Below are positions 20,830 through 32,130 of a stretch of DNA of 64,000 nt, one piece after another. Numbering within the stretch: the first letter of the stretch is position 1; every line of letters begins with the position of its first letter. The notes under the pieces were generated by a model. That model was not told where the DNA came from. It was given only the letters and a program-made list of their open reading frames with translations, and searched no databases. Both the position numbers and the translations under genes were made by a program. The stretch is from Rhineura floridana (taxonomy: Eukaryota > Chordata > Lepidosauria > Squamata > Rhineuridae): NCBI RefSeq assembly GCF_030035675.1, contig NC_084499.1:17940739-18004738 (forward strand), read 5' to 3'.

Positions 20830-21045
20830 CCCTATTCCGTCAAAAGCTACAATTCCCACAGTTCTCTGGGCAGAGGGACTGACTGTTAAACCACTGAAGG
20901 AACTGTATCTCTGTTAGGGGAATAGGGGTCTCCTAACAACTCTCTGCACCCTTCACAAACTACAGTTCCCAGGATCCTTTGGGGGAAGAAGCCATGACGG
21001 TTTAAAGGGGAATAAATGTGTGGTGTGAATGTGGCTTAAGTCCTA
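20830..21045. mobile_element. Palindromic MITE, family D
   Basis: AAGCTACAATTCCCACAG and ACTACAGTTCCCAGGATCC, then GTGTGGTGTGAATGTGGC. More degraded than the 18243 copy. Confidence 0.6.
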
Positions 21046-21059
21046 CCCAGAATAGGCCT

Positions 21060-21310
21060 ACAGAAATTAATGAACCTAAGTTAAATCGTGTTAACTTCAG
21101 TGGATCTATACTTGAGTAGGACTAACACTGAATACCACTCATAGATATAGATCTACACACCTGTTTATGAAAAGACAACAAATAGGAACACAGAAACCTG
21201 CCTCATACTGCGTCAGACCATGAGCTCAGTCCTATATAGGCACACTTACTGAAGGCGTGAGTCCCATTGAACACAACAGGATTGGCTTCTCAGCAAGCAT
21301 AGAGGACATT
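21060..21310. mobile_element. Family H palindromes with a SINE fragment
   Basis: 21060-21125 and 21235-21310 carry the family H core (CTTGAGTAGGACTAAC; GTCCCATTGAACACAACAGG). 21180-21235 is a tRNA-Ala-type SINE head fragment. Confidence 0.5.
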
Positions 21311-21545
21311 GCACTGTAAGCTCCTGTGGGCAGAAACCTTCCTTTTTCTTAACTGACAATGGGGAGAAAGCGTGGGGGTAGCTGCCTGCTGACATTTGGG
21401 TTTTTAACTTAGTGGGTGAAAAAGCATATTTTAAAAAGAGTACTAAGGTTGTTTTACTTTTTTTAAAAAATGTAAGAAAATTTAAATACGCTAAATCAAC
21501 TGGAAATACGTCTGCTTTTCTTTTCAATGTATTTGGATATTTTGA

Positions 21546-21862
21546 TCTCTATCACTAGAAGCTAAAATGATGAAACTGAGGTTATCATACTTTGGACACA
21601 TCATGAGAAGACCTGATTCCCTAGAAAAGACAATAATGCTGGGAAAAACAGAAGGGAGCAGGAAAAGAGGAAGGCCAAAGAAGAGATGGATTGATTCCAT
21701 AAAGGAAGCCACAGACCTGAACTTACAAGATCTGAACAGGGTGGTTCATGACAGATGCTCTTGGAGGTCGCTGATTTGTAGGGTCGCCATAAGCCGTAAC
21801 AGACTTGAAAGCACATAACAACTCTCTATTTATTTATTTATTTATTTATTTATTTATTTGCA
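21546..21862 (+). mobile_element. Bov-B LINE 3' end
   Basis: An open frame (21567-21818) encodes the C-terminus of the Bov-B polyprotein: LSYFGHIMRRPDSLE, then RKRGRPKKRWIDSIKEA, then CSWRSLICRVAISR. The hallmark Bov-B tail GGTCGCCATAAG follows, then a TATT repeat. Only the last 300 bp or so are present. Bov-B in squamates is known to be abundant and horizontally mobile. Confidence 0.92.
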
Positions 21863-21944
21863 AAAGTGCCCCAAAGACACTGGTGGCCAAAGCTGGTTGG
21901 GGAATCATTTCTTAATTGTTAGAGCCCTCTTTTCGGGAAAACAT

Positions 21945-22135
21945 AGGAACACAGGAGGGTGCCTCATACTGAATCAGACGGTTGGTCTATCTAGCTCAGT
22001 GTTGTCAACACTGACTGGCAGCAGCTCACCAGGATTTCAGACAATCAGTCTCTCCCAGCCCTACCTAGAGATGCCAATGGGGGCTGCGCCTGGGCCTTTC
22101 TATAGGCAAAGCAGATGCTCTGCCGCTGAGCTGGG
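21945..22135 (-). mobile_element. tRNA-Ala-type SINE, antisense
   Basis: GGTCTATCTAGCTCAGTGTT, CTGACTGGCAGCAGCTCACC, then the tRNA-like part at right (AAGCAGATGCTCTGCCGCTG). Confidence 0.8.
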
Positions 22136-22139
22136 GGCC

Positions 22140-22440
22140 TCTTCAACTTGAGACCTCCTCCTTCTCCTCTGGCTGAGCCTAATCCTGCCCTCCAAAGCTG
22201 CAAATGTGATCCACTTACAGCCAGCAGGGACACAGGTAGGTGTAGGTCTGTATGTGTGTCTGTCTATTAAGTGCAGCCATCCAGAATGGCTCCAATTACA
22301 GCTTTGCCACTTAATTTTTTTAAACCTTGTCAATTCCAAGGGTGTGGCTTTGTGGACCGTGCTGAGTCCCGGTTCTTTCTGCAGGTGTGTATAGAGGCGG
22401 GGCATGGGAAGGGGAGGCCCTGAGTCAGTAAGAAGGGCAT
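22140..22440. other. Unassigned sequence
   Basis: Unique by eye. CAGCCATCCAGAATGGCTCC and CCACTTAATTTTTTTAAACC could be regulatory, but nothing is decisive. Confidence 0.3.
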
Positions 22441-22468
22441 ATCCAGAACATACGAACCCTCCTCACCA

Positions 22469-22850
22469 GTAGCCTAGTGGCAAATTCAGAAGTGCAGGTT
22501 CACTTTATAATAGTCACGCCATGCCCCCTCAGAGCCATGCCCCCTTCCCCATGTTTCCTTGACTCCCTTGCTCTCCCTATGGTCCATGCCCCACTGAAAC
22601 AGATCCCTCGGAGTCAATCAGCATGAAAGGGGAGCTCGCAAGTTTGCTACTGAGAAGAGTCTTCTCAGTGGCTAGTTCACCTCCTTTCACTTGGTCCCAA
22701 TCAAAATGAAAGGACGAGGACTCTTCTCAGTGGCTAACACGCTCCCCTTTCGTGACGATCGGCTTGCACTTTAGAGACCTGGTTGGGACCCTGCTCCAAA
22801 AAAAGTAAAGGCTCTATGACCCACCAGGACCCTGGACGACTACACCCCTG
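22469..22850 (-). mobile_element. hAT-type MITE, family B, antisense, 8-bp duplication
   Basis: 382 bp, CAGTAGCCTAGTGG to CTACACCCCTG. Flanks CTCCTCAC and CTCCCCAC match 7/8. Confidence 0.88.
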
Positions 22851-22984
22851 CTCCCCACCTCTCAAAAAAAGTGAGGGAAGGAGACAATTGTTCCCTGTTT
22901 GGTCTGTTATAAAGCAAGGATTGGGGGGGGGAGGGCTGAGCTCAGGGACAAAAACTCATCAGAAACTTCCAAACAGCCCGTAAG

Positions 22985-23463
22985 GTGGTACAAGGCTTTT
23001 ACTCTCCCCCCCCCGCCTGCCCTCCGACAGCTTGCAACCGTCCCAGGGCTCTTCTAGAGAGACGGCTCAGCTCCCGCAGAGAGAGAGGGATTCCTTGGCC
23101 GCTCCAGGGCCCGCTCACAAGCTGCTGAGTCAAAGGGACACCTCCGCGAGGAGGAGGAGGCGGAGGAGGCGGGAGGGAGGGCCAGAGGAAGAGAGCAGAA
23201 AGATAAATTGAGAGCAGAGGAGGAAAGGGAAAAGCCATGATAAATTGAGAGAGAGAAGGAGGCCGAAGGCAAGGGTCGTCTGGGAGTAAATGCCGGCTGA
23301 AAGCACTGCTGAGGATCGGGCCCAGGGCTGTCGGTCGCCAGGCACTTGTGGTAGCTGCCGGCGCGAGCCTAGGTGCCTCCTCCGGAGTAAGTCCTCAGCG
23401 ATGCCTCCCGGGGCCTGCTCAAAAGCCAGCCTGATTGAAATGCATTGGGCCTTCCTCTCCTAG
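22985..23463 (+). other. CpG-rich block ending in a strong splice donor; possible non-coding exon
   Basis: The block is rich in G, C and CpG, unlike the surrounding repeats, and holds AGGAGG purine runs. It ends CTCCTAG|GTAAGTGG, a near-perfect 5' splice site at 23463/23464. A first exon here spliced to the acceptor at 26327 would give BARHL1 a remote 5' UTR exon. No long ORF with recognisable protein is present. This is inference from composition and splice motifs. Confidence 0.3.
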
Positions 23464-25439
23464 GTAAGTGGGGCGGGGTGGGGAAGTTAGGGCTCCAACT
23501 TTTTATTATTTTAACCTCCCCGAGCTTGGCAGGCAGCCTCCCTCGGGGGAAAGCGCCCTTGGCGTTCCGGAGGCTTGCCTCCTCGGCAAGACAGCCCCAC
23601 TGGCCTTGGGGAGGCCTACTCCCGAGGAAGCATGCTGGGGCTCCTTCTGCGGGCTGGAAACCACAGGAGCCGCGTCCGCTGAAACGTTCGCCTAGTAGCC
23701 TGAGAGCTCCTTCTGGGGTCTGGCCAATTTCAGGGGATCCGGATTATCGGGGGTGGGGTGGGGTGAGTGTTTTCTAAATGCGGATCAGAAGATCTGCCTC
23801 GGATGACCTTTTAACAATCCGGATCTTTAAAAAAAAATCCCCCTCCTTTTTGCCATGTTCCACATTCTTTTTATATTAAAAAAGGATATATTTGGGATTT
23901 ATGCACGTGTGGACTTATCAGACCCATCGGACGGTTCTTTCTTGAAAGGTCAAAGCGGGGGTGTGGGGGGAGGAATCAGACTAAATCCTCCAAAGGCCGG
24001 ATTTTCGTTAATTTCGAGCTGTCTCCTGGAGAGGCTGAACCGCGTTGTGGCGTGTGTGTGGGGGTCCCCTGTGGACCATAGTGGAAAGCGACCGGCACCC
24101 CGGAAGGTACTAAATTCCTAGGCGGTTTACAAAAAAGGGGGGGATAACTAGAGCATCTCATATCGTAGAAGAAGGCGGTGAACATTAGCAAAACGATCAC
24201 TGAATTCAGATTAAGGCGGAATGTAAAAATGGACAGTAAAAGGCTCCAACCCAAACGCGAGATTCTTCTGTGTGTATATTTTCTGGGGAAAAACAACTGG
24301 ATCTTTCCCTGCGCCTTCAGTCAGGCTCGCCATGAGCTGACGCCTCGTTAAGGCCCCAGGCCCCACGACTCCACCCCCAGAGTCACTAACTTCAAATCGT
24401 GCCGGGAGGGGGGGTGTCCCTTGACATTCTTGGGACGTTTAACTTTTCAAATGTATCACGGGCATGTGAGCACGTGAGCGAGTGAGGTGAGCTTCTGCCC
24501 AAATGAAATGGATGGAATTTTTTAAAAAATGCATTTGCTGGTCAGAGGATGCGTTCATAAATTCAAGTTTAGGGTCAAAATAAGGATTCGTCTGAACGGG
24601 TTTTTCCTTAAACATTTGCCTTCGCATCCACACTTAGCGACGGCCGATACACTCAGCGCGATCGTATATATGTTTACTGGGAAGTAAGTCTCACTGAGTT
24701 CAATGGGACTTATTGCCAAGTAAGTGTCTGTGTGCGTAGGTTTAATTCTTATCCCAAACCCGATGCATGTACCATTCCTTTATAAAACAACAGTTAAGGC
24801 TGGAATCCGATGAGAATAATCCAAATGAGTTGAATCGGAACGATTTACAAATAAAAATGCATAGAACTACGAAATTCAGCGCGCTTTCTCTTTTTCCGAA
24901 TATTCACTAAGGCTATTCGACTTAATCTTACCTATTCGAGCCAGCTGAAGTGTTCCCAATTATGGAAATCAATGTTTTGCTAAGGCAAGGGGAAAATAAT
25001 TAAAAAAAAAACTAATGACAGCAAATAGTTTTAAAAAAAACTTCCTTGTGAGAACAATTTCAAAGAGATTAACATTTTTATTTTTAAAATTGCTTGCCCG
25101 ACTGTTGCCGAGCCTTCGAGGATTAGTCTTTGAAACAAAAAAATGCCCTGTAATGATTTTTAAAAACACAAAACTTTTATCAGCAGTCATAAAGGGAGAC
25201 AGTGATTCAGCTCATTGTGAACCTAAAATGTCGTTTGAAAATGCACCCAACTTGCACACACCCCAAACCAGAACCTCTTCCCCCCCCACACACACACATA
25301 CCGCTTTGCTAATAACCCTATTTAGAACTTCATCACTGGCATAATGATAGGAAACAGGGTGGAAATGGCCTGTTAACAGTTGGATCTGGGCTGTAATTAA
25401 TTCAGTGTCTCTTTTAATCAAACCGAGGAGCGATCAAGT
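23464..25439. other. Unique sequence upstream of BARHL1
   Basis: The first 700 bases stay GC-rich, then the region becomes AT-rich with runs of A and T. Apart from a degenerate palindromic MITE near 24660-24750 there is no transposon I recognise. Around 25300-25440 the sequence (ATAATGATAGG, TGTAATTAATTCAG, TTTTAATCAAACC) looks like a proximal regulatory block. The absence of repeats right before a developmental gene is typical of constrained DNA. Confidence 0.45.
24660..24750. mobile_element. Palindromic MITE, family H
   Basis: GGGAAGTAAGTCTCACTGAG and GGGACTTATTGCCAAGTAAG. Confidence 0.6.
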
Positions 25440-25560
25440 TTCCTGAGCGTGTGACATCACCCTAAAAGCTTGCCGGCCAATCAGGAGGAAGACTGTAGGC
25501 CACGTGGACTTAAGTTCCAGGTTAAAAAAAATAAATAATTTAAATTTTTAAAAAAAGATA
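25440..25560 (+). promoter_or_regulatory. Candidate BARHL1 core promoter
   Basis: About 1 kb before the BARHL1 ATG the sequence holds a CRE-like TGACATCA (25452-25459), a CCAAT box inside CGGCCAATCAGG (25477-25481) and an E-box CACGTG (25501-25506). An AT-rich TTAAAAAAAATAAATAA stretch that could act as a weak TATA follows from about 25522. GC-rich DNA follows immediately. The start site is inferred, not seen. An alternative start farther upstream is discussed under the 23-kb CpG block. Confidence 0.5.
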
Positions 25561-26502
25561 GAGGAGGAGGAAGAGGAAGAAGAAGAAATGCCAAACTAAA
25601 CCGAGACAAATTGAGCAGCGAGCGGAGGCGCGCTTGCAGCAGGTTTTCAAAAGGGAAGCGGCGCTCTCCGAACTGAGCTGTCCTTGGTCCTGAAAACAAG
25701 CGCGGCGGCTTCCTCCAAGCACCGGGGACTTGCTTGGCAGCGACTCCGGAAGGCGACCATGGGAGGCGGGGATGTGGCCGCGATCCCGCGCCTCTTGCAC
25801 GGGCGCTTTCCAAGGTGCTGAAATTATCCATCCGTCTCCAGCCTTTTTTTTTGCAGTTGGGTCGGGGCTTTGTCTTGAACGATGGTTTCCCACTCGTTCT
25901 CCGCCTAGTTTGGGTTTTTTACGGGGGGGGTTGTTATTTTTATTTTTTTATCTTGGGGGTGTATGTTCTTGCGCAGAGAGGGACCTTACGCGGAGTCGCA
26001 GGCGCTCTCCGTGGTCCTGAAGCCCCCCTCCCTTAGGGGCCCTGTCTTCTCTAATTCCTGCCTCCTGCTTGGTGCGTTTGCTGCTCTTCTCTCTCTCCCT
26101 CCCCCCGTTATGGACTCGATGAAAGTTTGCAGGGACGTTTCTTTTTGAAGTCCTTCCCTATCGGTTGGACATAAGGACTGTTGGGTCTGTGGGTAGAGGG
26201 AGGTGCTGGTGATGAGGAGTAGATCAGTTTAGGGTGGGGTTTTTTTGTCCCTACGCGAAGTTTGACTTTCTCCACCTCTGGCTTCCCCCCTCCCCGCTTC
26301 TCCTCTTCTCCTCCCCCCCCCCTGCAGCTAGCTTGGCTGCCGCTTCCCAAGAAGGACTGCGCCTTGGATCTTAACCCAGATCAGGAATTGCTGCTGGCCC
26401 ACTTTTTCCCTCGGATCCGAAGCCTCTGGCGCTCCTGGCGTGGTTCCACCGCTCTGTCCCAGGCTTGACCCGGACGGCCGGTCAATGTCACCCTGAAAGG
26501 GC
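25561..26502 (+). promoter_or_regulatory. BARHL1: BARHL1 5' untranslated region / CpG island shore
   Basis: This stretch is GC- and CpG-rich, with no recognisable transposon, and runs directly into exon 1. It has a short upstream ORF at 26110-26148 (12 codons) and a pyrimidine tract of about 55 bases ending CTGCAG at 26327, a strong splice acceptor context. It is probably 5' UTR, possibly partly intronic if an upstream first exon is used. The upstream ORF could dampen translation if it is in the mRNA. Confidence 0.5.
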
Positions 26503-26968
26503 ATGGAAGGCTCCAACGGGTTTGGGATCGACTCCCTCCTGTCCCATCGGCCCGGGAGCCCCGCCGTCTCCAAAGGGGACCCGCTCATGGGGGAAGGCCG
26601 ATCCCCTTTGGAACTCAGCCCCCGCTCCGAAATCAGCAGCGGCTGCCCGTCGCCACCCTCGCCCGGCAGGGACTGCCTGGAGGCGGCGGCGGCTCCGAGA
26701 CAAGGCGGCTTGGCGGGGGTGGGCCTGGAGGCTCACCTCCAAGGCGGACAGGTCTCGGCCCCGTCGCAATCCAGAACGGTGACCTCTTCCTTCTTGATCA
26801 GGGATATTTTGGCCGATTGCAAGCCTTTGGCGGCCTGCGCCCCTTACTCCAGCACCAACGGACAGAGCGCGCAGGAGGCGCCGGTGAGGATCCCCTCCAA
26901 GTCCGGCGAGGACTTTCGAGAGAAAAACCCCAACAGCAGCAACTCCTCTTCAGATACGGAATACAAAG
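26503..26968 (+). CDS. BARHL1: BARHL1 coding exon 1 (N-terminus, FIL repressor motifs)
   Basis: This exon encodes residues 1-155 plus the first base of codon 156. The start ATG has G at -3 and G at +4, a good Kozak context, and the N-terminal MEGSNGFGIDSLLSH matches the family. Two FIL (eh1-like) motifs are visible: GFGIDSLLSH at about residues 6-15 and SFLIRDILAD at about 96-105. In Bar proteins these are known to recruit Groucho/TLE corepressors. Between and after them lie Ser/Pro-rich and Gly/Ala-rich low-complexity stretches, and a Ser/Asn-rich run (about 142-150) precedes the splice site. The exon ends AAAG|GTAGGG. Base composition is GC-rich and CpG-rich, continuous with the upstream island. 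Confidence 0.95.
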
Positions 26969-27689
26969 GTAGGGAGACGTCGCTTCCTTCTAAACCAGCC
27001 GCCTCTCCTCTCCAGACCTAATAAATCACCCTTTTATTTCGAAACCACCGACGCACGCACGCGCGCAAATTAGGGTTTTCATTCTTGTTCCGGTATCTCC
27101 TAGAGCCAACGCTGGGCCATCTAGGACCACCAGCGGCCAGCCATGGGCTTCAGGAAAGCTCTCCAGCCAAGGCATGAAGGCAACGCCTCTGTTGCAAGTC
27201 CCGGAAAGCTGGGACTGGGAGATATATTGCATCTGGACGAGGAGGTTCTCGTTTGGAAGGTGAGGGTGTAGAACAGGATAAAAGATCAGTCGGTCTGATT
27301 TGGGTTCCTTCGTTTTCTGCGTTTTTCCCCCTTAAACAACTGCTGTAGTCGCTTTGGTTGGCGTACCTCCGTATTCTTCTAGAAAGATTAGGAAATCTAG
27401 CCAGTGCAGCCAGGAGTCACCCTGCAAAAGTGGTTTTGATAATAAATTTCAGTGCTGAAATTTCGATGTTGGCAGGAGAATTCGATACTAGGGTTTGTTT
27501 TCCGGGTGTGTCTTTTTTTATGGGGGAGAGAGGCAAAAATGAGGACCTGGAGGCAAAGCTTCTTTATTTTGCGTATTTACATCCGCATAATTCACCCCCT
27601 TGCGGATTTTCAACCGAATAGAAAAGCGTTGGTTGCGTTCCTCCGTAGGCCACAGCAAGAGTTTTCAGCTATTCTTTCAGCTGCGGTCC

Positions 27690-29870
27690 TCTCCACGTCT
27701 CCTCAGAAGTGCATCCCATTGAGGTCGATGGGACTGACTCCCAGATACTAAGGGTAGGATTGCAGCTTTATCTTTCTACATCACCGAGAAAAATCTGCCT
27801 TCTAATTTAGAGTGGGTTGCAGATTAAACTGGAAAAATGTCCCCCACGCACACACACGCACAGAAGCTTTATTCGAAGGAGGAGATGGGGGGGTACCAAT
27901 ATCCCCGAAGTTGTTAGGTTAGAAAGCGGGTGATTTTTGACATGCTAATCAATACAAGGTGTCGACCAGAGCTCAGTGGCTTCTAAAGAGAAGGCCAGAG
28001 TTCGCCTCTTCCAGCTCTATCGGATTTCCTCTCATTCCTAATCATTCCCTGAATGATCGCCGGTTTCCCCTTGAGTCCGACTCCTCCTCTGCCCCCCCCC
28101 TGAAAACTTTTCAGCGGGAGATCTCCTACTAACAGGGTCCGGTGACATATCCTCCTCAACGTCCACAGGGCCGTGAAGGCTTGCAAAGGCGCCCGACTCA
28201 ACTGAGCAAAGGTCAGACTTGGAAAATTCGCCAAGGGATGTAGCTCCTCACATTTGTGTTTCTTTTGTTGTTGTCATGTGCCTTCAAGTCGATTTCGACT
28301 TATGGCGACCCTATCAATCGGCGACCTCCAAGAGCATCTGTTGTAAACCACCCTGTTCAGATCTTGTAAATTCAGGTCTGCGGCTTCCTTCATGGAATCG
28401 ATCCATCTCTTGTTTGGCCTTCCTCTTTTCCTACTCTCTTCTGCTTTTCCCAGCATTATTGTTTTTTGTAGAGGCATCGAAAGGAAAAGGGGGGGTTCAA
28501 ATGTTCTTCGATTAAAACAAAATTTGCGATACAGAGGGTGACTATCTTCATTTTAATAAGATTTTTTTCTTTCCTCGAAAGAGGCCATTTTTCTACCCGC
28601 AAAAAAATAAAAATAAATGTTCCCTGCCATATCCCCCCCATAAGAAGTAACATCCTGATGCAAACCTTCTTTCCGAAGACAAAAAAACCCGCGATCCTGG
28701 TTGTATTTACTTGGAAGTAAGCCCCAGTGACGTCAATGGCATGTTCCGTTTTCACTGAGTAATAATGTTGGTTCCTCTCGAGTAAATCCGACTGAAATGG
28801 GGGCGGGGGGGGTAACTCCCGAGTGAAACAGGCGTAGGATCGGACTGCGGTTGCGTTCCAGAACAGCATAATCCTCACCGTGCCTACTCAGAAGTCAGTC
28901 CTATTGAATTTAGTGGGGCTTACTCTAAGAAAAGTTGGGCTCGGAACTGCAGCCTCAGGCGGGAATAATTGGGTGCAGAACTGCAGCCTGGTCCTACGAG
29001 TGTTTATTCAGAAGTAGTTCCCAGCGTGGCTTACTTTTTCATTTGATTTCATTTAGCCCGGATCCCTGGCAGCTTCTCCTGCAGGATCCAGTGGATTTTT
29101 TGTTATGCCCCTCTTAGTCTGACATCTCCCTTTCAAAGGGTGACAAAACTGAATCGAGGTTTCCAAGGGCTGACAATGAAACCGATTCCTCACCCACCAA
29201 AACGGACGGAAAAAATTAACATATTCCTTAAATTGGGTAGATAGCACCTATCTCTCCAAGACATAAACGGATGGAGATTCCGCTCAAGCATAGAAAAGGT
29301 TATTTTCCTTCGCTCGGCGGTCAGATCAACTCACGCTGAAAATGACATCCTCGCTTTCGGTAGAAGGAGGCTAGGATAAACTCTGGGGCAAGTCCCATTG
29401 ACATCTAAGGATATTTGCTTCCGAGTAAACCCGTCCAGGGCCGGGCTTACAAACACAAGGCGTCTCTCCCAGAGCCGGAACAGGATCTGCAGTGAGATTG
29501 TTGTGTGGTTCACAGTGAGTTTTCTGTTTCCCCTCCACGGAGAAACTGACCAGAATAGACAAAACTCAGATTAGGATCACCTCCTTAGATCGGCGGCATT
29601 CCCTTTGCCGCGCGCAATTCCCTCTCCCGGGCTGACTCTGAAGGAAGGCCTGCCATGTTCGACGGGTCTGGCCCCCTAAGTCAGGCTGTGATCCTAACCC
29701 CACTCCCTGGGGAGTAAGCCCCGTTGACACTTCGGAGCAGACACGGTTTTAGGACTGCGCTGCGAGGATGCCGACCTGCGGGTCCGCTCCGGTACAGGGT
29801 TACACGGAAGTAACTCTCCCCGGGTTCAGTGGAGTTTACTCCCAAGCACGGGTGCTTAGTATTGCAGCAT
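27690..29870. mobile_element. Cluster of family H palindromes in BARHL1 intron 1, part 1
   Basis: Degenerate copies occur near 27697-27765, 28698-28760, 28880-28960, 28980-29035, 29385-29435, 29685-29765 and 29800-29870. Each shows part of the pattern GAAGTAAGTCCCATTGA ... GGACTTACTCCCAAG with GGATTGCAGC-type ends. Sequence between copies is unassigned, except the Bov-B end at 28262-28480. Confidence 0.6.
28262..28480 (-). mobile_element. Bov-B LINE 3' end, antisense
   Basis: On the - strand it encodes KTIMLGKAEESRKRGRP and DLNLQDLNRVVYNRCSWRSP, the Bov-B C-terminus, then the tail (on +: TTCGACTTATGGCGACC). Truncated at its 5' side. Confidence 0.92.
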
Positions 29871-30219
29871 TAATTTAAATAAAATAAAACCAATAACTTT
29901 TAAAACAAAAATAATATTCGGCCTCTTTATATAAGAGACGGGCCTGATCCAGGGGCACCCTCTCCTCCTTTTCCATTAGCAGCTGGGCCTAGGGGAAAGG
30001 CAGCGGGGCTTTTGGACAAGTTTTTTTAAAATCTTCTCCCATTCGCCAGTCCCCCCTCCCACCTTGTGTTGGATGTCAAATCCCCTCCCCACAAAAAGCA
30101 ATTTACTTTGACATTCAGTTTCTTGCTGTCTAGTTGCTTTTTTTTAAGGCAGGATGGGTAAAGCGGGAGCCACATAAGTAATACATTTTACTCATCTACC
30201 TACATTTTACTCATCGCTT

Positions 30220-30545
30220 TTGCTTTCCCTTCCTCCCGTTTTCTCTCCTTGTATGTGTGTGTGTGTCCCGTCCCGTCTCGTTTCTTTTCTTTCTCTCGCT
30301 CTTGCTTTCCTCTCTTTTATTCCTCTCCTCCTTTTTCTCTTTGTCTTTCCATCTAATTTTACCTTTCCCCCTTTTTTCCGCCTCCTCTCAACTTTTTCTC
30401 TCCATCTCTTGCTTCCTTCCTTCACCCCCCCCTTGTCTTCCCATCCCGGTTTCCTTTTCCCTCTTTCTCCTCTTATCTGACTCTCCCCTTTTTCTCTTTC
30501 TCTCGGAGGAACTCCCCCCCCTCCAATTTCCCAGTCTTCGGCTCT
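30220..30545. repeat. Long pyrimidine tract in BARHL1 intron 1
   Basis: About 320 bases, overwhelmingly C and T on +, interrupted by a short GTGTGTGT run. Such asymmetry can adopt triplex DNA. Confidence 0.85.
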
Positions 30546-30599
30546 CCCTTCTAAACATCCATCCCAGTCCACTCCAGTGCCAGGATGAGCTCTCCCTCG

Positions 30600-30790
30600 C
30601 CGGCATCCTCCTTAGGAGCACGCCTGAGACAGAGTCCATCTAGCTCAGTATTGTCTGCACTGACCGGCAGCGGCTCTCCAGGGTTTCAGGCAAGAGATAT
30701 TCCCAGCCCTGCCTGGAGATGCTGCTGGAGACTGAACCTGGGACCTTCTGCATGCATGCAGGTGCTCCACCACTGAGCTACGACACTCCC
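30600..30790 (-). mobile_element. tRNA-Ala-type SINE, antisense
   Basis: CCATCTAGCTCAGTATTGTC, TCCAGGGTTTCAGGC, GACCTTCTGCATGCATGCAG, CACCACTGAGCTACGAC. Nearly complete. Confidence 0.88.
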
Positions 30791-30989
30791 AGCCACCCAA
30801 ACCCGACTTTCTCAGTCTGCGGAGGTCACAGGCCTCTAATTCCAGGACACCCCCTTTTCCCCCCTTATAAAGAGGGGAAGGAGAGAAGAAACCGGGTTCT
30901 CCGCGCCCGCCTTCTTTTAATGAAAGAGCATCTCATGTTTAAGAGATATTCCTGCCGGTCTGGACTCCGTTTCTGCTTGAAAGGCTTGC

Positions 30990-31200
30990 CATCTCCCTGG
31001 TGGCTCAATTAAGTGGATTATTGTCTTCCTACAGAGAGAAATCAACTCGCGTGGAGGCTGAGCCCTGCCGCTCCTAAACCCTTCCACAATGAAATTTACC
31101 ATAAACCACTGTTTAAAAACAACAACACCCTAATGCGGCCAATTTCTATAAACCGAAACTTGCTTCTCTTTCTGCACCCCTTACATATAAACATAATCTC
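30990..31200 (+). promoter_or_regulatory. Unique block in intron 1, candidate enhancer
   Basis: GGCTCAATTAAGTGGATTAT lies in a unique stretch that continues to about 31200 (AATGAAATTTACC, CCTAATGCGGCC). It has no repeats while its neighbours do. Confidence 0.3.
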
Positions 31201-31532
31201 TTTTAAGAACAGAGATAAAAGCTTGGCGAGGGGGAGAAAAAGTGGGGGGGGGCACTCCGGAGGAGTTTTCTGGCTGTGACAAGCTTCCCCCTCCATCTGA
31301 AATACCCTTCCCTCCACGCGGTTATGTCCACGCCATCCCCGAAAGGAAGGGAGGGAGGCAAACCAGTTTCAATCCGGATTGAACGGCAGGGACTCCCGGG
31401 CGATCTGTTCTGTGTAGGGGGCGGGGAGAGAATGGTTTCTGGCAATACACCCCCCCCCAAAAAAGAAAAGGCTCAGAGTGAAACCAGTTTCAAACCACTT
31501 TTTAACTTTGCAGCGGGTGGGAATATTATAAG

Positions 31533-31573
31533 AGGGGGAAGGGGGGAGGGAAGGGGGGGAAGGGGGGAGGGAA
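31533..31573 (+). repeat. G-rich run with G-quadruplex potential
   Basis: Six runs of three or more G separated by one or two A bases within about 40 bases, on the BARHL1 sense strand of intron 1. Confidence 0.85.
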
Positions 31574-31984
31574 CGCGGAAGGGGCATCTTCCTTGCAACT
31601 TGCATTTGGCCACTGCGCCTTCCTTCTCCCTCGCTTCCAGCGTTTTAGCCATCAGGATCGCTCCTTACTCCTAATACGCCCAGGATCTCGGCGTGTAAAT
31701 GAAACGGAGAATCCATTTCTCCTGCAGTTAGGACGGCCCTATCGAAACCATCCTTTTGGGTTGACTCGGGTTTCATGTCTTCTTGTTGTTGGTAGTGCTG
31801 GTTGGGTTTATGTTATTTTCTCCCAGCAGCACTTTTTGAAACGGGAAAGTCTACATTTTTCCCACCTCTGTCCAAAAAAATAATCATCAAGGATCTCTTA
31901 CTTGGGGCAGTCAGAATTGTCTGTGCACACACATTTCATTCTCTCCTTTGAAAGGAGATCTGTGGACTAAAAAACACCAGCTGG

Positions 31985-32130
31985 CCTGGTGCTTAGCGGA
32001 CTGGGGAGGAGGCCCTTGTTTCGAATCCTTGCGCAGGTCTCTGGATTGACTCTAGGCAAACCTACCTCACAGGGTTGGCGTGAGGATAAACTTGGAAGTA
32101 GCCTCAACTCCTTGGAGAGGGGTGTGTGTT
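31985..32130 (+). mobile_element. SINE fragment with L2/CR1-like tail
   Basis: CTGGCCTGGTGCTTAGCGGA head-like sequence, then CTACCTCACAGGGTTGGCGT and CAACTCCTTGGAGAGG. Confidence 0.55.

Noticed and set aside
1-22000. CFAP77 exons expected upstream of BARHL1
   Set aside because: I looked for + strand exons with splice sites and found none I could identify. The gene may lie outside the window.
25481-26036. ORFs of 96-117 codons on both strands in the BARHL1 leader
   Set aside because: CpG-rich DNA has few stops by chance. No recognised protein, and they run into the putative promoter.
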